A DNA stretch of 64,000 nt, taken from an uncultured Selenomonadales bacterium. GTDB taxonomy: Bacteria; Bacillota; Negativicutes; Selenomonadales; Selenomonadaceae. A program made the position numbers and the translations under genes. Location of the stretch: contig CALDHY010000022.1 of assembly GCA_937901445.1 (NCBI GenBank), forward strand, positions 1 to 64,000, given 5' to 3'. Below, one piece after another: positions 26,942-35,476 of this stretch (the first letter of the stretch is position 1; each line of letters begins with the position of its first letter). The notes beneath the pieces were generated by a model. That model saw only the letters and a program-made list of their open reading frames with translations. It had not been told where the DNA came from and searched no databases.

Positions 26942-29131
26942 ATGATGCGTTCCCTGTTTTCAGGCGTTTCCGGCTTGAAAAACCATCAAACGCGGATGGA
27001 CGTTATTGGTAACAACATTTCAAACATTAATACAATCGGCTTTAAATCCAGCCGTGTAACTTTTTCAGATATGCTTTCGCAAACGTCTGCTTCAGCTTCT
27101 GCGCCAAGTGATAACGTCGGCGGAACAAACCCGCGCCAAGTTGGTCTCGGTTCAGCTGTAGCCAGTGTTGATATGCTTTTTACTGACGGCTCCGCGCAGG
27201 CAACCGGCAAAAATACAGACTTGACTTTAAATGGCAACGGGCTTTTCGTTTTGGAAAGAGGCGGTGCAAATTATTATTCACGTGACGGCGCGTTTGAATT
27301 TGATACAAACGGTAACTTGGTTTTGCCGGGCAGCGGGCTTTTTGTACAAGGCTGGAATGCAACAGACGGCAACTTAAACACTAACGGCGCAACTGAAAAT
27401 ATTGTTGTAAAAAGCGGGCAAACAATGCCGGGTACTCAAACTACAACTGTTGACTATACCGGCAACCTCAACGCTTCAGATCCTACGATTGTTTCAATTA
27501 CCTATACTGCAGGCGGCGGTACGGCAGACCCTGACGCTTGCATTCAGTATAAAACTGTAAGTGCCATAAGCGTTCGTGAAGCCTCAAATTTCACATATGA
27601 CGCCCGCTCCATGACTCCTACCATTACAGATACGGACGGTAATACTGTTGACGTAAGCAACCTTGTACACGGCGAAACTTATGCAATTACCGGCGCAAAC
27701 GCCGAAAAAATCGACGGTATCACAATCGCAAGAATTGACTACAATTTAAGCACTACAATTACAACGATTGACGGCGACCAGTCCGTTACTATAACTTTGT
27801 CAAACGGCACCACTCAAACTTTAGACGTATCTGCAGGGCAAACTTTTGAAATTGGTGCAACCCTTTCAGATACAAGCTACTATGACGCAACAACAATGGA
27901 AAACAGCTCCGACGCCACAGTTACAAAAATTACTGTAAGAGATTCAAGTCAAGCTTATGTTTATCCTGCTTCAGTAAGCTATAACGCCGGAAATACCGTT
28001 AAAGTTTACTACACGGACGGCACTGTTGAAACTGTTACAAACGGCACTTACGCAATTAACCAAGATGTATTCAACACGGTTAATGTTGACGGTACAAACA
28101 TTATCGCGGCAACTTTGACTTTGAGCGACGGCTCCACTCAAAAAGTTACAAGCGGCTTTTATGAAAGAAATCACAGTGTACCAATTACAACCGTTATTAC
28201 TGTTTACGATTCTGAAGGTCTGGCGCACGCAGTTACAGTTCTAATAGACAAAGACAGAAACAGCGACGACACAAATATAAATTCTGACGCCTTAGCCCTT
28301 GCGCGCGTGGTTGACGAAGACGGCAACAGAATTAACTATGATACACTTGTTAAAGTTTATAACGATGACGGCGTATTGCAATACAGTTATACGCTTGCTG
28401 ACGGCACAACTCAAACTGTTGACGCTGACCAAGTTAAATGGGATAACCGCTGGAGAGTTTATATGGCTCCGGGCGAAGGGCAAGCAGGTCCTACTTATCA
28501 TTTCACACAAACTGAAACTGACGGCTCAACTACTGCCGGTTACTTGAATGTTATTCTTGACGACTCAACCGGCAACCCGACCGGCGGCTCTCCTTCCTAT
28601 ATTTATTTCAATGAAGACGGCACATACAGCGCAGCCGCAACTTCCGGCTCTTCACTTTACAACGTTTATTCAGATGGTAACGGTGCGTCACCGTCAACTT
28701 CTTCAATCGGCTATGACGCGGTTACTCAATACGCCGGCAATACCACTGTTTACGGCATTACAGACGGCAACGCTTACGGCGTTTTACAATCAGTTCAATT
28801 CGACGCCTCCGGCATTATCACGGGCACTTATTCAAACGGCGTACTTCGTACTGAAGCTCAAATTGCCGTCGCGCAGTTTGTCAACTCCGCCGGTTTAAGC
28901 AAAGTTGGTACAAGCCTTTATCAAGAATCCAACAACTCCGGACAGCCGAATATTAAAACTGTTGACGCTCTTGGTCTTTCGGTTACGCCTTCATCTTTGG
29001 AAATGTCAAACGTCGATTTGGCTAATGAACTTGCCGAAATGATTATTACTCAACGCGGTTTCCAATCTAACTCAAAGATTATTACTGTTGGCGATGAAAT
29101 GCTTGAAACTATCGTCAATATGAAGAGATAA
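26942..29131 (+). CDS. flgE: Flagellar hook protein FlgE
   Basis: A 729-residue rod/hook-class flagellar protein. The N-terminus (MRSLFSGVSGLKNHQTRMDV, then GNNISNINTIGFK) and the C-terminus (LANELAEMIITQRGFQSNSK) are the conserved D0 helices. After about residue 150 come VDYTGNLNAS and a long variable central region of threonine-rich beta segments with loose internal repeats (for example VYYTDGTVETVTNGTY and LSNGTTQTLDVSAGQ). E. coli FlgE has about 400 residues; this one is much longer through surface-exposed insertions. No other flagellar gene is adjacent, so it is an isolated locus. Two ATG codons stand in a row; either may start. Confidence 0.92.
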   Translation: MMRSLFSGVSGLKNHQTRMDVIGNNISNINTIGFKSSRVTFSDMLSQTSASASAPSDNVGGTNPRQVGLGSAVASVDMLFTDGSAQATGKNTDLTLNGNGLFVLERGGANYYSRDGAFEFDTNGNLVLPGSGLFVQGWNATDGNLNTNGATENIVVKSGQTMPGTQTTTVDYTGNLNASDPTIVSITYTAGGGTADPDACIQYKTVSAISVREASNFTYDARSMTPTITDTDGNTVDVSNLVHGETYAITGANAEKIDGITIARIDYNLSTTITTIDGDQSVTITLSNGTTQTLDVSAGQTFEIGATLSDTSYYDATTMENSSDATVTKITVRDSSQAYVYPASVSYNAGNTVKVYYTDGTVETVTNGTYAINQDVFNTVNVDGTNIIAATLTLSDGSTQKVTSGFYERNHSVPITTVITVYDSEGLAHAVTVLIDKDRNSDDTNINSDALALARVVDEDGNRINYDTLVKVYNDDGVLQYSYTLADGTTQTVDADQVKWDNRWRVYMAPGEGQAGPTYHFTQTETDGSTTAGYLNVILDDSTGNPTGGSPSYIYFNEDGTYSAAATSGSSLYNVYSDGNGASPSTSSIGYDAVTQYAGNTTVYGITDGNAYGVLQSVQFDASGIITGTYSNGVLRTEAQIAVAQFVNSAGLSKVGTSLYQESNNSGQPNIKTVDALGLSVTPSSLEMSNVDLANELAEMIITQRGFQSNSKIITVGDEMLETIVNMKR

Positions 29132-29157
29132 TTTTTTTAGGCAGTAGGCAAAAGTAA

Positions 29158-29195
29158 AAAGGCAGTAGGGATAAATTTCCCCGCTGCCTTTTTTA
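29158..29195 (+). terminator. Terminator of flgE
   Basis: AAAGGCAGTAGGG pairs with CCCCGCTGCCTTT, then TTTTAG. A near copy of the left arm (AGGCAGTAGGC) lies just before it at about 29139. Confidence 0.8.
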
Positions 29196-29209
29196 GTTTG
29201 AAAAAATTT

Positions 29210-30019
29210 TTAAATCACGTTAATTTTTTTCAAGTAGGTATAAATTCCGCTGTCTTCATTTGAATCAGTAACGGCACTTGCGATTTTCTGAATTGCGGGC
29301 GGTGCGTTTTTCATTGCCACACTTTGCGGGATATACTGTAACATTTCAATATCGTTGTAGTTATCGCCGAACGCCACAGCCTCTTCAACTTTAATATCAT
29401 AATGTTTCAAAAGAATTTCAATTCCCGTTGCCTTTGAAACTGTTTTATCCATAATTTCAAGCAAATGTCGCGCAGATCTTACCACATTCAAATTTTTAAA
29501 CTGCGCGCCGAGTTCCCTTTCCATTTCTTCACAAATTGGCGGCTCACACATTATCAAAATTTTATTCGGCAAAATATTTTCGGCGATTAAATTTTCAAAA
29601 TTTGCCGGTGTTGTTGGTGCTTGTGTAACTTTTATTTCGTACTGTACATATTTATTTTCAATGTCAATTTCGCGGACGTACCATTTGCGTCCGGTGTAAT
29701 AATTTACAGCAATATCTTTCCAGCCGCTCTCAATCGCCGCCAAAATATTTTTTGTATCGTCAAGCGTCATTTTTTTATCATACAAAATTTCTTCAGTTTC
29801 AGTTAAAACAAGCGCGCCGCTGTAACTTATTACCGGTATACGCGGCAAGCCTATTTCGTCGGTTATCGGGTAAATTGCTTCCGGCATTCGCGCAGATACA
29901 AGCGCAAATTTTTTATTCTGCGCGAGGAGCATTTTTGCCGCCGTTGCGTGCAATTCCGGTATACTTTTATCATTTTTTAAAAATGTGCCGTCAATATCTG
30001 ACAAAACTATTTTTATCAT
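29210..30019 (-). CDS. Cof-type HAD-IIB sugar-phosphatase-like hydrolase
   Basis: A 269-residue HAD-superfamily protein: nucleophile motif VLSDIDGTFL, SARMPEAI as motif II region, SKATGIEILLKHY, and the terminal acidic motif FGDNYNDIEML with VAMKNAPPAIQKIA. These are the hallmarks of the Cof/YidA group with a C2B cap, which dephosphorylates a range of small phosphates. The substrate is not apparent. It lies downstream of a PPP-type phosphatase in the same direction, separated by a type A array. Confidence 0.87.
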   Translation of the reverse strand: MIKIVLSDIDGTFLKNDKSIPELHATAAKMLLAQNKKFALVSARMPEAIYPITDEIGLPRIPVISYSGALVLTETEEILYDKKMTLDDTKNILAAIESGWKDIAVNYYTGRKWYVREIDIENKYVQYEIKVTQAPTTPANFENLIAENILPNKILIMCEPPICEEMERELGAQFKNLNVVRSARHLLEIMDKTVSKATGIEILLKHYDIKVEEAVAFGDNYNDIEMLQYIPQSVAMKNAPPAIQKIASAVTDSNEDSGIYTYLKKINVI

Positions 30020-30031
30020 TGAAAATTCCTC

Positions 30032-30065
30032 CCTTAATCCTTAACCCTTAACCCCTAATCCTTAG
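30032..30065. repeat. Type A array (7-nt unit), copy 4
   Basis: CCCTTAA, TCCTTAA, CCCTTAA, CCCCTAA, TCCTTAG. It includes the stop and final Lys-Asp codons of the phosphatase gene at 30055-30759. Confidence 0.8.
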
Positions 30066-30759
30066 TACTTTGCCAAATTCGCCCTGTCAAAACGTCAATA
30101 CAAGAAATTCTGCCTTCCCGCAAAAAAGAGCCGGTATCCATCAAAGTAATTTTATTCGGCAAGCGCACGGGAAAATACGGGTCCCTGTCTTCAAGCCCTT
30201 TAAGTTCGCCCAAATACGGCGTCGGCGTGTGTCCGCAAACTACCTCTGCCGCGCCGTCATAATCGTTATAAAATTCTTCACGTATCCAAAGCAGCGATTC
30301 ATCAGTTTGCTTTTCAAGCGGCACATTCGGTTTCAATCCCGCGTGTACAAAAATATATTCCTTGCCGTTGATTGTCATTTTGTGATAAAGCGGGCGTTCG
30401 TTGATAAAAACCAACGCCTGTTTCAAAAATTCAGGATTAGTTTTACACCATGCGTCAATTTCTGCCTTAGTGCGGTTGCCGCCGTTCGGCAGCCAAATTG
30501 TTGATTCAAAAGTTCCGAGCAGATAATAATACAGCATCATTTGTTCATGGTTGCCGCGTAAAACCACGACGTTTTTAAATTCGCTCATTTTCATTGCCCA
30601 TTGAAGGCAGTGTAAATTTTCGTTGCCCCTGTCGATATAATCGCCAAGCAAAATTAAAAAATCTTTTTCGGCGTCAAATTGGATTTTGTTGAAAACTGAA
30701 GACAATCTGTCAAAACGTCCGTGAATATCGCCGAGCGCAAATATTCGCCTGTACTCCAT
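30055..30759 (-). CDS. PPP-type metallophosphoesterase
   Basis: A 234-residue phosphatase of the calcineurin-like/PPP type: FALGDIHGRFDRL, LLGDYIDRGNENL, VVLRGNHEQMM and later FVHAGLKPN and VVCGHTPTP provide the metal ligands. Such proteins act as serine/threonine phosphatases or on diadenosine tetraphosphate. GAGGTG precedes the ATG with normal spacing. The last residues TKD and stop come from the type A repeat. Confidence 0.88.
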   Translation of the reverse strand: MEYRRIFALGDIHGRFDRLSSVFNKIQFDAEKDFLILLGDYIDRGNENLHCLQWAMKMSEFKNVVVLRGNHEQMMLYYYLLGTFESTIWLPNGGNRTKAEIDAWCKTNPEFLKQALVFINERPLYHKMTINGKEYIFVHAGLKPNVPLEKQTDESLLWIREEFYNDYDGAAEVVCGHTPTPYLGELKGLEDRDPYFPVRLPNKITLMDTGSFLREGRISCIDVLTGRIWQSTKD

Positions 30760-30838
30760 AAAAAAATCACCTCAATTTTTTAAATTCGTTGAAGTGATTA
30801 TACCATATTTATTTCAGTTCGTAAAAAATTTTCAAAGT

Positions 30839-30914
30839 TGGTGCTCACTGAGGGACTCGAACCCGCGGCTTCCTCCATGTGACGGAGATACTCTACCAAC
30901 TGAGTTAAGTGAGC
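30839..30914 (-). tRNA. tRNA-Val (anticodon CAC)
   Basis: Minus strand: acceptor GCTCACT pairs with AGTGAGC, discriminator A and encoded CCA. The anticodon loop GTCACAT between CTCC and GGAG gives CAC. The T-arm GCGGG-TTCGAGT-CCCTC has one mismatch in its stem, and position 32 is an unusual G. Probably functional but slightly irregular. Confidence 0.85.
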
Positions 30915-31086
30915 AGAACTCGAATCTGTCAACTGTTCCATTGAAACTTGCAGTTAGCTTGCGTCACCGCGTACGGCTGGTTGACGACAGCCCTACAAAT
31001 ATTTCTACTTGTAGCAATGATGCCATTAATTTTTTAGGAGTGCCTTACATTTCCAACCGTTTACTCCCTCTATAGGCAAAAAAAAA

Positions 31087-31163
31087 TGGTGGGGCTAGCA
31101 GAACTCGAATCTGCGACCTCCTCGATGTCAACGAGGCACTCTAACCAACTGAGCTATAACCCC
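31087..31163 (-). tRNA. tRNA-Val (anticodon GAC)
   Basis: Minus strand: acceptor GGGGTTA/TAGCCCC, encoded CCA, anticodon stem CCTCG/CGAGG with loop TTGACAT giving GAC. All stems pair well. A consensus promoter lies just upstream. Confidence 0.93.
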
Positions 31164-31184
31164 ATGTCTTTCAACACAAGCCGT

Positions 31185-31213
31185 ATTATAACCGCAAAAC
31201 TTTTTATTGTCAA
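31185..31213 (-). promoter_or_regulatory. Consensus sigma-70 promoter of the tRNA-Val genes
   Basis: Minus-strand TTGACA (31208-31213), 17-base spacer, TATAAT (31185-31190): both boxes match the consensus perfectly. Confidence 0.88.
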
Positions 31214-31235
31214 GAAAAATTTTTAAGTCTTAAAA

Positions 31236-31264
31236 TTGTAATTTTTTATCATTTGAATTATACT
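31236..31264 (+). promoter_or_regulatory. Sigma-70 type promoter of the HD-GYP gene
   Basis: TTGTAA (31236-31241), 17 bases, TATACT (31259-31264), about 38 bases before the TTG start. Divergent from the tRNA promoter. Confidence 0.6.
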
Positions 31265-31302
31265 TTAAAATATTTTTTGCAGTTTTTTGGGAGGTCTTAA
31301 TT

Positions 31303-32358
31303 TTGAAAGCTGTTGAAGTAGAAAAGCTGAAGCCGGGAATGATTGTTGCGCAAAGTGTCATAAATTCTGAATGTATCGTTATACTTTTGGCAAATACCGT
31401 ACTTACAAACAAGCATATTTTAATTTTAAAAAATTTACAAGTTCCAAAGATACAAGTTAAAGACGAATTTGACTTGAGCAAGCTTTATCAACAGGCAATA
31501 TCGCTGAAAAGTAAAACTTCTTCTTTCACACGTGAATTTGAAAAACTTGCAAAACTTGCCAAAAAAATTTTTGAAGAAATAAAAAATGAGGGCGAAATTA
31601 AAACTGCCGTTGCGTTTCTTGCAGCCAAAATTTTACCGCTTGCAGATAATCCCGCGTCAATAAATTTTCTTTTCAGTTTAAGCAATTCGACGCCGGAGCT
31701 TTACTATCACGGCGAGCGCGTGGCGATTTTTGCGGGGATAATTGCAAAGTGGATGAAATTGGAATGGGAAGAAATAAAAACTATTGTAACGGCGGCTTTT
31801 CTTCACGATATAGGCAAATACAGATTTCCGGCGCAATTTTTACTGAAACACCCCGCCGACTTGGAAGGTGTGGAAATGCAACTTTACAGGACACACCCTC
31901 AAAGCGGGCGAAATTTGGTACAAGGTTTTAATTTTGAGGAGCCAATTCCTACGATTGTTTTTCAACACCACGAATATATGAACGGTACGGGTTTTCCTAT
32001 GGGGATACGCGGTAAGGATATGCATCCCTTTTCAAAAATTGTTGCCGTTGCTGATGCTTATGACAGATTAATGGCGGAGCGTCCGGGATTCGTCAAGAAA
32101 ACGCCTTTTGACGCCTTGAGACTTTTGGCAAAGGAACAATACGCACATTACGACCCGTTTGTTTGCATGCCGTTCATAACCGAATTGAAAGACCATTTGA
32201 TAGGCTCGGCGGTTACATTGAATGACGGGCGCAAGGGCAAAGTTATTTTCTTTCCAAAAGATTATGCATCGTTGCCGGTTGTTCGCCTTGAAGATGAAAC
32301 TGAAATTGACTTAAATAAAAATCCTGAAATTTTAATTATCGAATACTACATTGAATAA
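31303..32358 (+). CDS. HD-GYP domain protein, probable c-di-GMP phosphodiesterase
   Basis: A 351-residue soluble protein. Residues 1-60 form a small DUF3391-like N-domain (LKPGMIVAQSV), followed by a helical linker and an HD-GYP domain: AAFLHDIGKYRF, RTHPQSGRNLV, VFQHHEYMNGTGFPMGI and VAVADAYDRLM. The GYP triplet reads GFP, a tolerated variant, and the HD and HHE metal ligands are present. It should hydrolyse c-di-GMP. Start TTG behind GGGAGG. Its 3-prime end overlaps the convergent TtcA-like gene by 13 bases. Confidence 0.88.
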   Translation: MKAVEVEKLKPGMIVAQSVINSECIVILLANTVLTNKHILILKNLQVPKIQVKDEFDLSKLYQQAISLKSKTSSFTREFEKLAKLAKKIFEEIKNEGEIKTAVAFLAAKILPLADNPASINFLFSLSNSTPELYYHGERVAIFAGIIAKWMKLEWEEIKTIVTAAFLHDIGKYRFPAQFLLKHPADLEGVEMQLYRTHPQSGRNLVQGFNFEEPIPTIVFQHHEYMNGTGFPMGIRGKDMHPFSKIVAVADAYDRLMAERPGFVKKTPFDALRLLAKEQYAHYDPFVCMPFITELKDHLIGSAVTLNDGRKGKVIFFPKDYASLPVVRLEDETEIDLNKNPEILIIEYYIE

Positions 32359-33140
32359 TTTTTATTGACGTACGAAAAATAAATTTGCCTCATTTCGGCT
32401 TGAGTTTTTGGCGCGCTCCAAAGTTCACCGATTGAACTTTCACGCATTGCCGCCGCCAAATGTTCAAATAAATCCGGAAAACTTTTGCCGAGTTCAATTA
32501 TTAAATTTTTTATGTTTTGGCGGTTAGTTTTGCCGTCGATTGGGCACGGCGATTTTACGATATTAAAAATTTTTTTGTTTACGAAGCTTGAAATTTGATA
32601 CTCGCGCAGATATACGAGGGGGCGAATGACAGTGATATTTGTGCGGCTAAGAAAAGTTTTTGGCGTGAAAACCGTAAGTTGCCCGCTTGAAAGTAAACTC
32701 ATAAAAAAAGTTTCTACGGCGTCGTCAAGATGGTGTGCATAGGCTACTTTATTTGCGCCAATTTCTTTTGCGATACGATTAATGGCGGCGCGGCGAAAAT
32801 ACGCGCAGGTAAAGCACGGGTTTTTATTGCTTGATTGAATCACAGAAAAAATATCGACTTCGTGAATTTGATATGGAATTTCTAAATCTGCGCAAAAGTT
32901 TTTCAGATTTTCGGCATTTGAATTAAAATCTTTGTCAAAGTTAGGATTGATTGTAATTGCGGCAAGTTCAAATTTTTTTGCGGTACGTTGTTTCAAAGTT
33001 GCCAGCGCGTACGCCAAAAGTTGACTGTCTTTACCGCCGGAAAGTCCTATTAAAATTTTATCGCCGTCTTGAATCATATCAAATTCGACAACCGCGCGCA
33101 TTACCTTACTAAAAATTTCTTTCGGCAAAATTAAATTCAT
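32346..33140 (-). CDS. TtcA-family PP-loop ATPase (tRNA thiolation-like)
   Basis: A 264-residue ATP pyrophosphatase with the PP-loop ILIGLSGGKDSQLLAYAL (about residues 30-47), CFTCAYFRRAAINRIA and ANKVAYAHHLDDAVETFFM. TtcA proteins use a [4Fe-4S] cluster held by cysteines to thiolate cytidine 32 in tRNA. Here CxxC of the first pair is seen, and a later single cysteine at SPCPIDGK. The second CxxC of E. coli TtcA is not obvious, so the specific tRNA target is uncertain. ATG start. Confidence 0.82.
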   Translation of the reverse strand: MNLILPKEIFSKVMRAVVEFDMIQDGDKILIGLSGGKDSQLLAYALATLKQRTAKKFELAAITINPNFDKDFNSNAENLKNFCADLEIPYQIHEVDIFSVIQSSNKNPCFTCAYFRRAAINRIAKEIGANKVAYAHHLDDAVETFFMSLLSSGQLTVFTPKTFLSRTNITVIRPLVYLREYQISSFVNKKIFNIVKSPCPIDGKTNRQNIKNLIIELGKSFPDLFEHLAAAMRESSIGELWSAPKTQAEMRQIYFSYVNKNYSM

Positions 33141-33199
33141 TTGGTTAGCTCCTTTGTGATATAATACTTTTCTAAAATTTAATGAAGGAGAAATTTTTA

Positions 33200-34513
33200 A
33201 TGGACGTTGTCCCTATATTACTAAATTTTTTGTTGGTGGCGTTTTTAATTGCAATGAACGGCTTTTTCGTGGCGGCAGAATTTTGTTGCGTAAAAATGCG
33301 CCCGTCAAGACTTGAAACTTTGATACAGGAAGGAAACAAGCGCGCCGTTTACGCCAAAAAATTAACCGACGAACTTGACGAAGCACTTTCAGTTACTCAA
33401 CTTGGAATAACTTTAGCCTCACTCGGCTTAGGTTGGGTCGGTGAACCGTTCGTGGCAGAATTAATAAAGCCGCTGACTCAATCGCTCGGCTTAGGCGAAA
33501 CGCTTGAACATACAATTTCGTTTGCGCTTGCGTTCAGCTTGATAACTTCAGCACATATCATTTTAGGCGAATTAACGCCAAAATCAATGGCTATTGCAAG
33601 TACCGAAAAAATTTTGCTGTCAATCGCCCTGCCAATGTTGATTTTCTGGAAAGTTATGTATCCTTTCGTAATTATGCTGAACGTTACGGCAACTTTTGTA
33701 TCGAAACATTTGGGCTTACAGGCAAGCGGCGAAGGCGAAGTTGCACACAATCCTGAAGAAATCAGACTGCTTATGGAAGAAAGCCACAAGCAAGGACTGG
33801 TTGACGATACTGAAGTTGACTTTGTCGATAACGTTTTTGACTTTACAGAATTAAGCGTACGTGAAATTATGGTTCCGCGTACGGATATGGTTTGCCTGTA
33901 CACAAATAAAACTTATGAAGAAAATCTTCAAACAATGCTTGAGGAACAAATGACGCGCTATCCAATTTGCAACGAGGATAAAGATCATATTATAGGATTT
34001 TTGCACGTCAAGGATTTAATTTCGTGGCGACTTTCCGGCGATAAAAAACTTAAGCCGAATTTAACAAAACTTGCAAGAAAAGTTTTCGTTGTGCCTGAAA
34101 GTATGGATGTTAGCGTACTTTTGAAAATGATGCAAAAAAACCGTTCGCAGTTGGCAATAGTTGTTGACGAATACGGCGGCACTTCCGGCATGGTTACGAT
34201 TGAAGATATTGTTGAGGAACTGGTCGGCGATATTCAAGATGAATTTGATGAGGAACGCTCCGAAGTCGAAAAGCGCGACGAAAATCTTTTTTCGATTGAC
34301 GGCAAAATGTTACTTGAAGATTTGGAAGATGAATTTGATATAAAAATTGACGATGAAGACGTTGACACAATAGGCGGCTGGCTTTATGACAGAATCGGCG
34401 GGGAGCCGCGCGTCGGACAAACTGCCTCGTTCGATGGAAATACTTTTTACGTTGAGGAAGTGGACGGCGTAAGAATCACAAGAATTTTACTGCGCCTTGC
34501 TCATAAAAGTTAG
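33200..34513 (+). CDS. HlyC/CorC (hemolysin III-like, CNNM/DUF21-CBS) membrane protein
   Basis: A 437-residue protein: N-terminal DUF21 membrane domain with hydrophobic segments (ILLNFLLVAFLIAMNGFFVAA and others to about residue 185), a CBS pair (IMVPRTDMVCLY to VTIEDIVEELVGDI), and the C-terminal CorC_HlyC domain (about residues 345-430). Related proteins are implicated in magnesium or cobalt efflux. The ATG at 33200 follows GAAGGAG; six upstream codons in the frame are unlikely to be used. Confidence 0.9.
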   Translation: MDVVPILLNFLLVAFLIAMNGFFVAAEFCCVKMRPSRLETLIQEGNKRAVYAKKLTDELDEALSVTQLGITLASLGLGWVGEPFVAELIKPLTQSLGLGETLEHTISFALAFSLITSAHIILGELTPKSMAIASTEKILLSIALPMLIFWKVMYPFVIMLNVTATFVSKHLGLQASGEGEVAHNPEEIRLLMEESHKQGLVDDTEVDFVDNVFDFTELSVREIMVPRTDMVCLYTNKTYEENLQTMLEEQMTRYPICNEDKDHIIGFLHVKDLISWRLSGDKKLKPNLTKLARKVFVVPESMDVSVLLKMMQKNRSQLAIVVDEYGGTSGMVTIEDIVEELVGDIQDEFDEERSEVEKRDENLFSIDGKMLLEDLEDEFDIKIDDEDVDTIGGWLYDRIGGEPRVGQTASFDGNTFYVEEVDGVRITRILLRLAHKS

Positions 34514-34536
34514 AAAGTTTTTATTGTAACAAAAAA

Positions 34537-34556
34537 AGCGGCTTAACTTGCCGCCA
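34537..34556 (-). terminator. Terminator of znuA
   Basis: Minus-strand GCGGC-AAGTTAA-GCCGC followed by TTTTTTTG. Confidence 0.8.
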
Positions 34557-34563
34557 AAAAAAT

Positions 34564-35433
34564 TTATTGCAACGCCTCAATCAAAGTTTTCATATTTTGG
34601 CGCATTTTATTTTGATAGTCATTTATATTTTCAAGTTTAGTTTCGCCGGTCGTGATTGGGTCGAGAGTAAAAATTTTTGCGCCGGTTTCACGTGCGATAG
34701 TTTCGGCGGCTTTTGGCGAATATTGCGGCTCGGTAAACAAAACTTTTACCGGCAATTCATTTACAATTTTAATAGTGTCGGTCAATTCTTGCGGCGTTGG
34801 TTCAGTGCCGGGTTCACGTTCGATAACGGCGGCAATGTTCAATTTAAATTCTGCCGCAAAGTACGGGAATGCTTCATGGAAAGTTACAATATCTTTGTTC
34901 GGCAAATTATCCAGCGCAAAGTGCATTTCGTCGCGCAGGGCTGAAAGTTCATTCAAATAATTCAGCGCGTTTTTCTTGTAATTTTCGGCGTGCGCGGGGT
35001 CAAGCTCGCAAAGTTGACGTTGAATCGCCAAAACTTGTTGCATTGCATAGGTTATACTCAACCAAACGTGCGGGTTAATTTTTTCGCCGTTTTTGAGTAC
35101 ATAAATTTCTTCAGAATACGACGCATTAACAATTTTCAAATTCTTTGTAACCTTGTCCAAAAAATTTTCCATTCCCAAACCGTTCACGACAAAAATATCA
35201 GCCGTTTCAAGTGTTTTCATATCTTCGGTTGTAAGTTGGTAATCGTGAAGACAACCTGTTTGCGGCTTAGTCAAATTTATAACTTCCACGCCTTCAGTAT
35301 CGCCGACAATGTTAATCGTTTCAAGGTAAATCGGATAAAATGACGTGACGATTTTTAATTTGCCGTCGTCAACTTTGCCGCCGCAACCGCTGACAGTCAA
35401 CATTAAAATTATCAGTAAAAAAATTTTCTTCAT
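34564..35433 (-). CDS. ZnuA-like metal ABC transporter substrate-binding lipoprotein
   Basis: A 289-residue protein with a lipoprotein signal (MKKIFLLIILMLTVSGCGG, lipobox LTVSGC) and the cluster A-I fold: VTSFYPIYLETINIVG, NGLGMENFLDK, NPHVWLSITYAM, VTFHEAFPYFAAEF and VLFTEPQYSPKAAE. The metal-binding His/His/His/Asp-Glu set is in place, so zinc or manganese is likely. No permease or ATPase gene is adjacent, so the transporter partners must be elsewhere. The region just before the ATG is peculiar: hairpin and T-run directly abut the start (see separate entry). Confidence 0.88.
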   Translation of the reverse strand: MKKIFLLIILMLTVSGCGGKVDDGKLKIVTSFYPIYLETINIVGDTEGVEVINLTKPQTGCLHDYQLTTEDMKTLETADIFVVNGLGMENFLDKVTKNLKIVNASYSEEIYVLKNGEKINPHVWLSITYAMQQVLAIQRQLCELDPAHAENYKKNALNYLNELSALRDEMHFALDNLPNKDIVTFHEAFPYFAAEFKLNIAAVIEREPGTEPTPQELTDTIKIVNELPVKVLFTEPQYSPKAAETIARETGAKIFTLDPITTGETKLENINDYQNKMRQNMKTLIEALQ

Positions 35434-35473
35434 AAAAAAAGCGGTCAGAATTGCTCCGACCGCGTAACCTCCT
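35434..35473 (-). promoter_or_regulatory. Hairpin plus T-run between the ribosome site and start of znuA
   Basis: On the minus strand AGGAGG (35468-35473) is followed by a stem GCGGTC/GACCGC (35441-35463), seven T and then the znuA ATG. The hairpin with T-run looks like the terminator of pyk, yet the only ribosome site for znuA lies upstream of it. If the hairpin folds, the site comes within about 11 bases of the ATG. Confidence 0.6.
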
Positions 35474-35476
35474 TTT

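Noticed and set aside
28299..28898. Other-frame reading frames within flgE
   Set aside because: They are low-complexity shadows of the threonine-rich coding sequence, without ribosome sites.
30794..31075. Open frame of 93 codons across the tRNA-Val region
   Set aside because: It is the antisense of tRNA-Val(CAC) and spacer; the SNPRLPP-like string is a well-known artefact of translating tRNA sequence.
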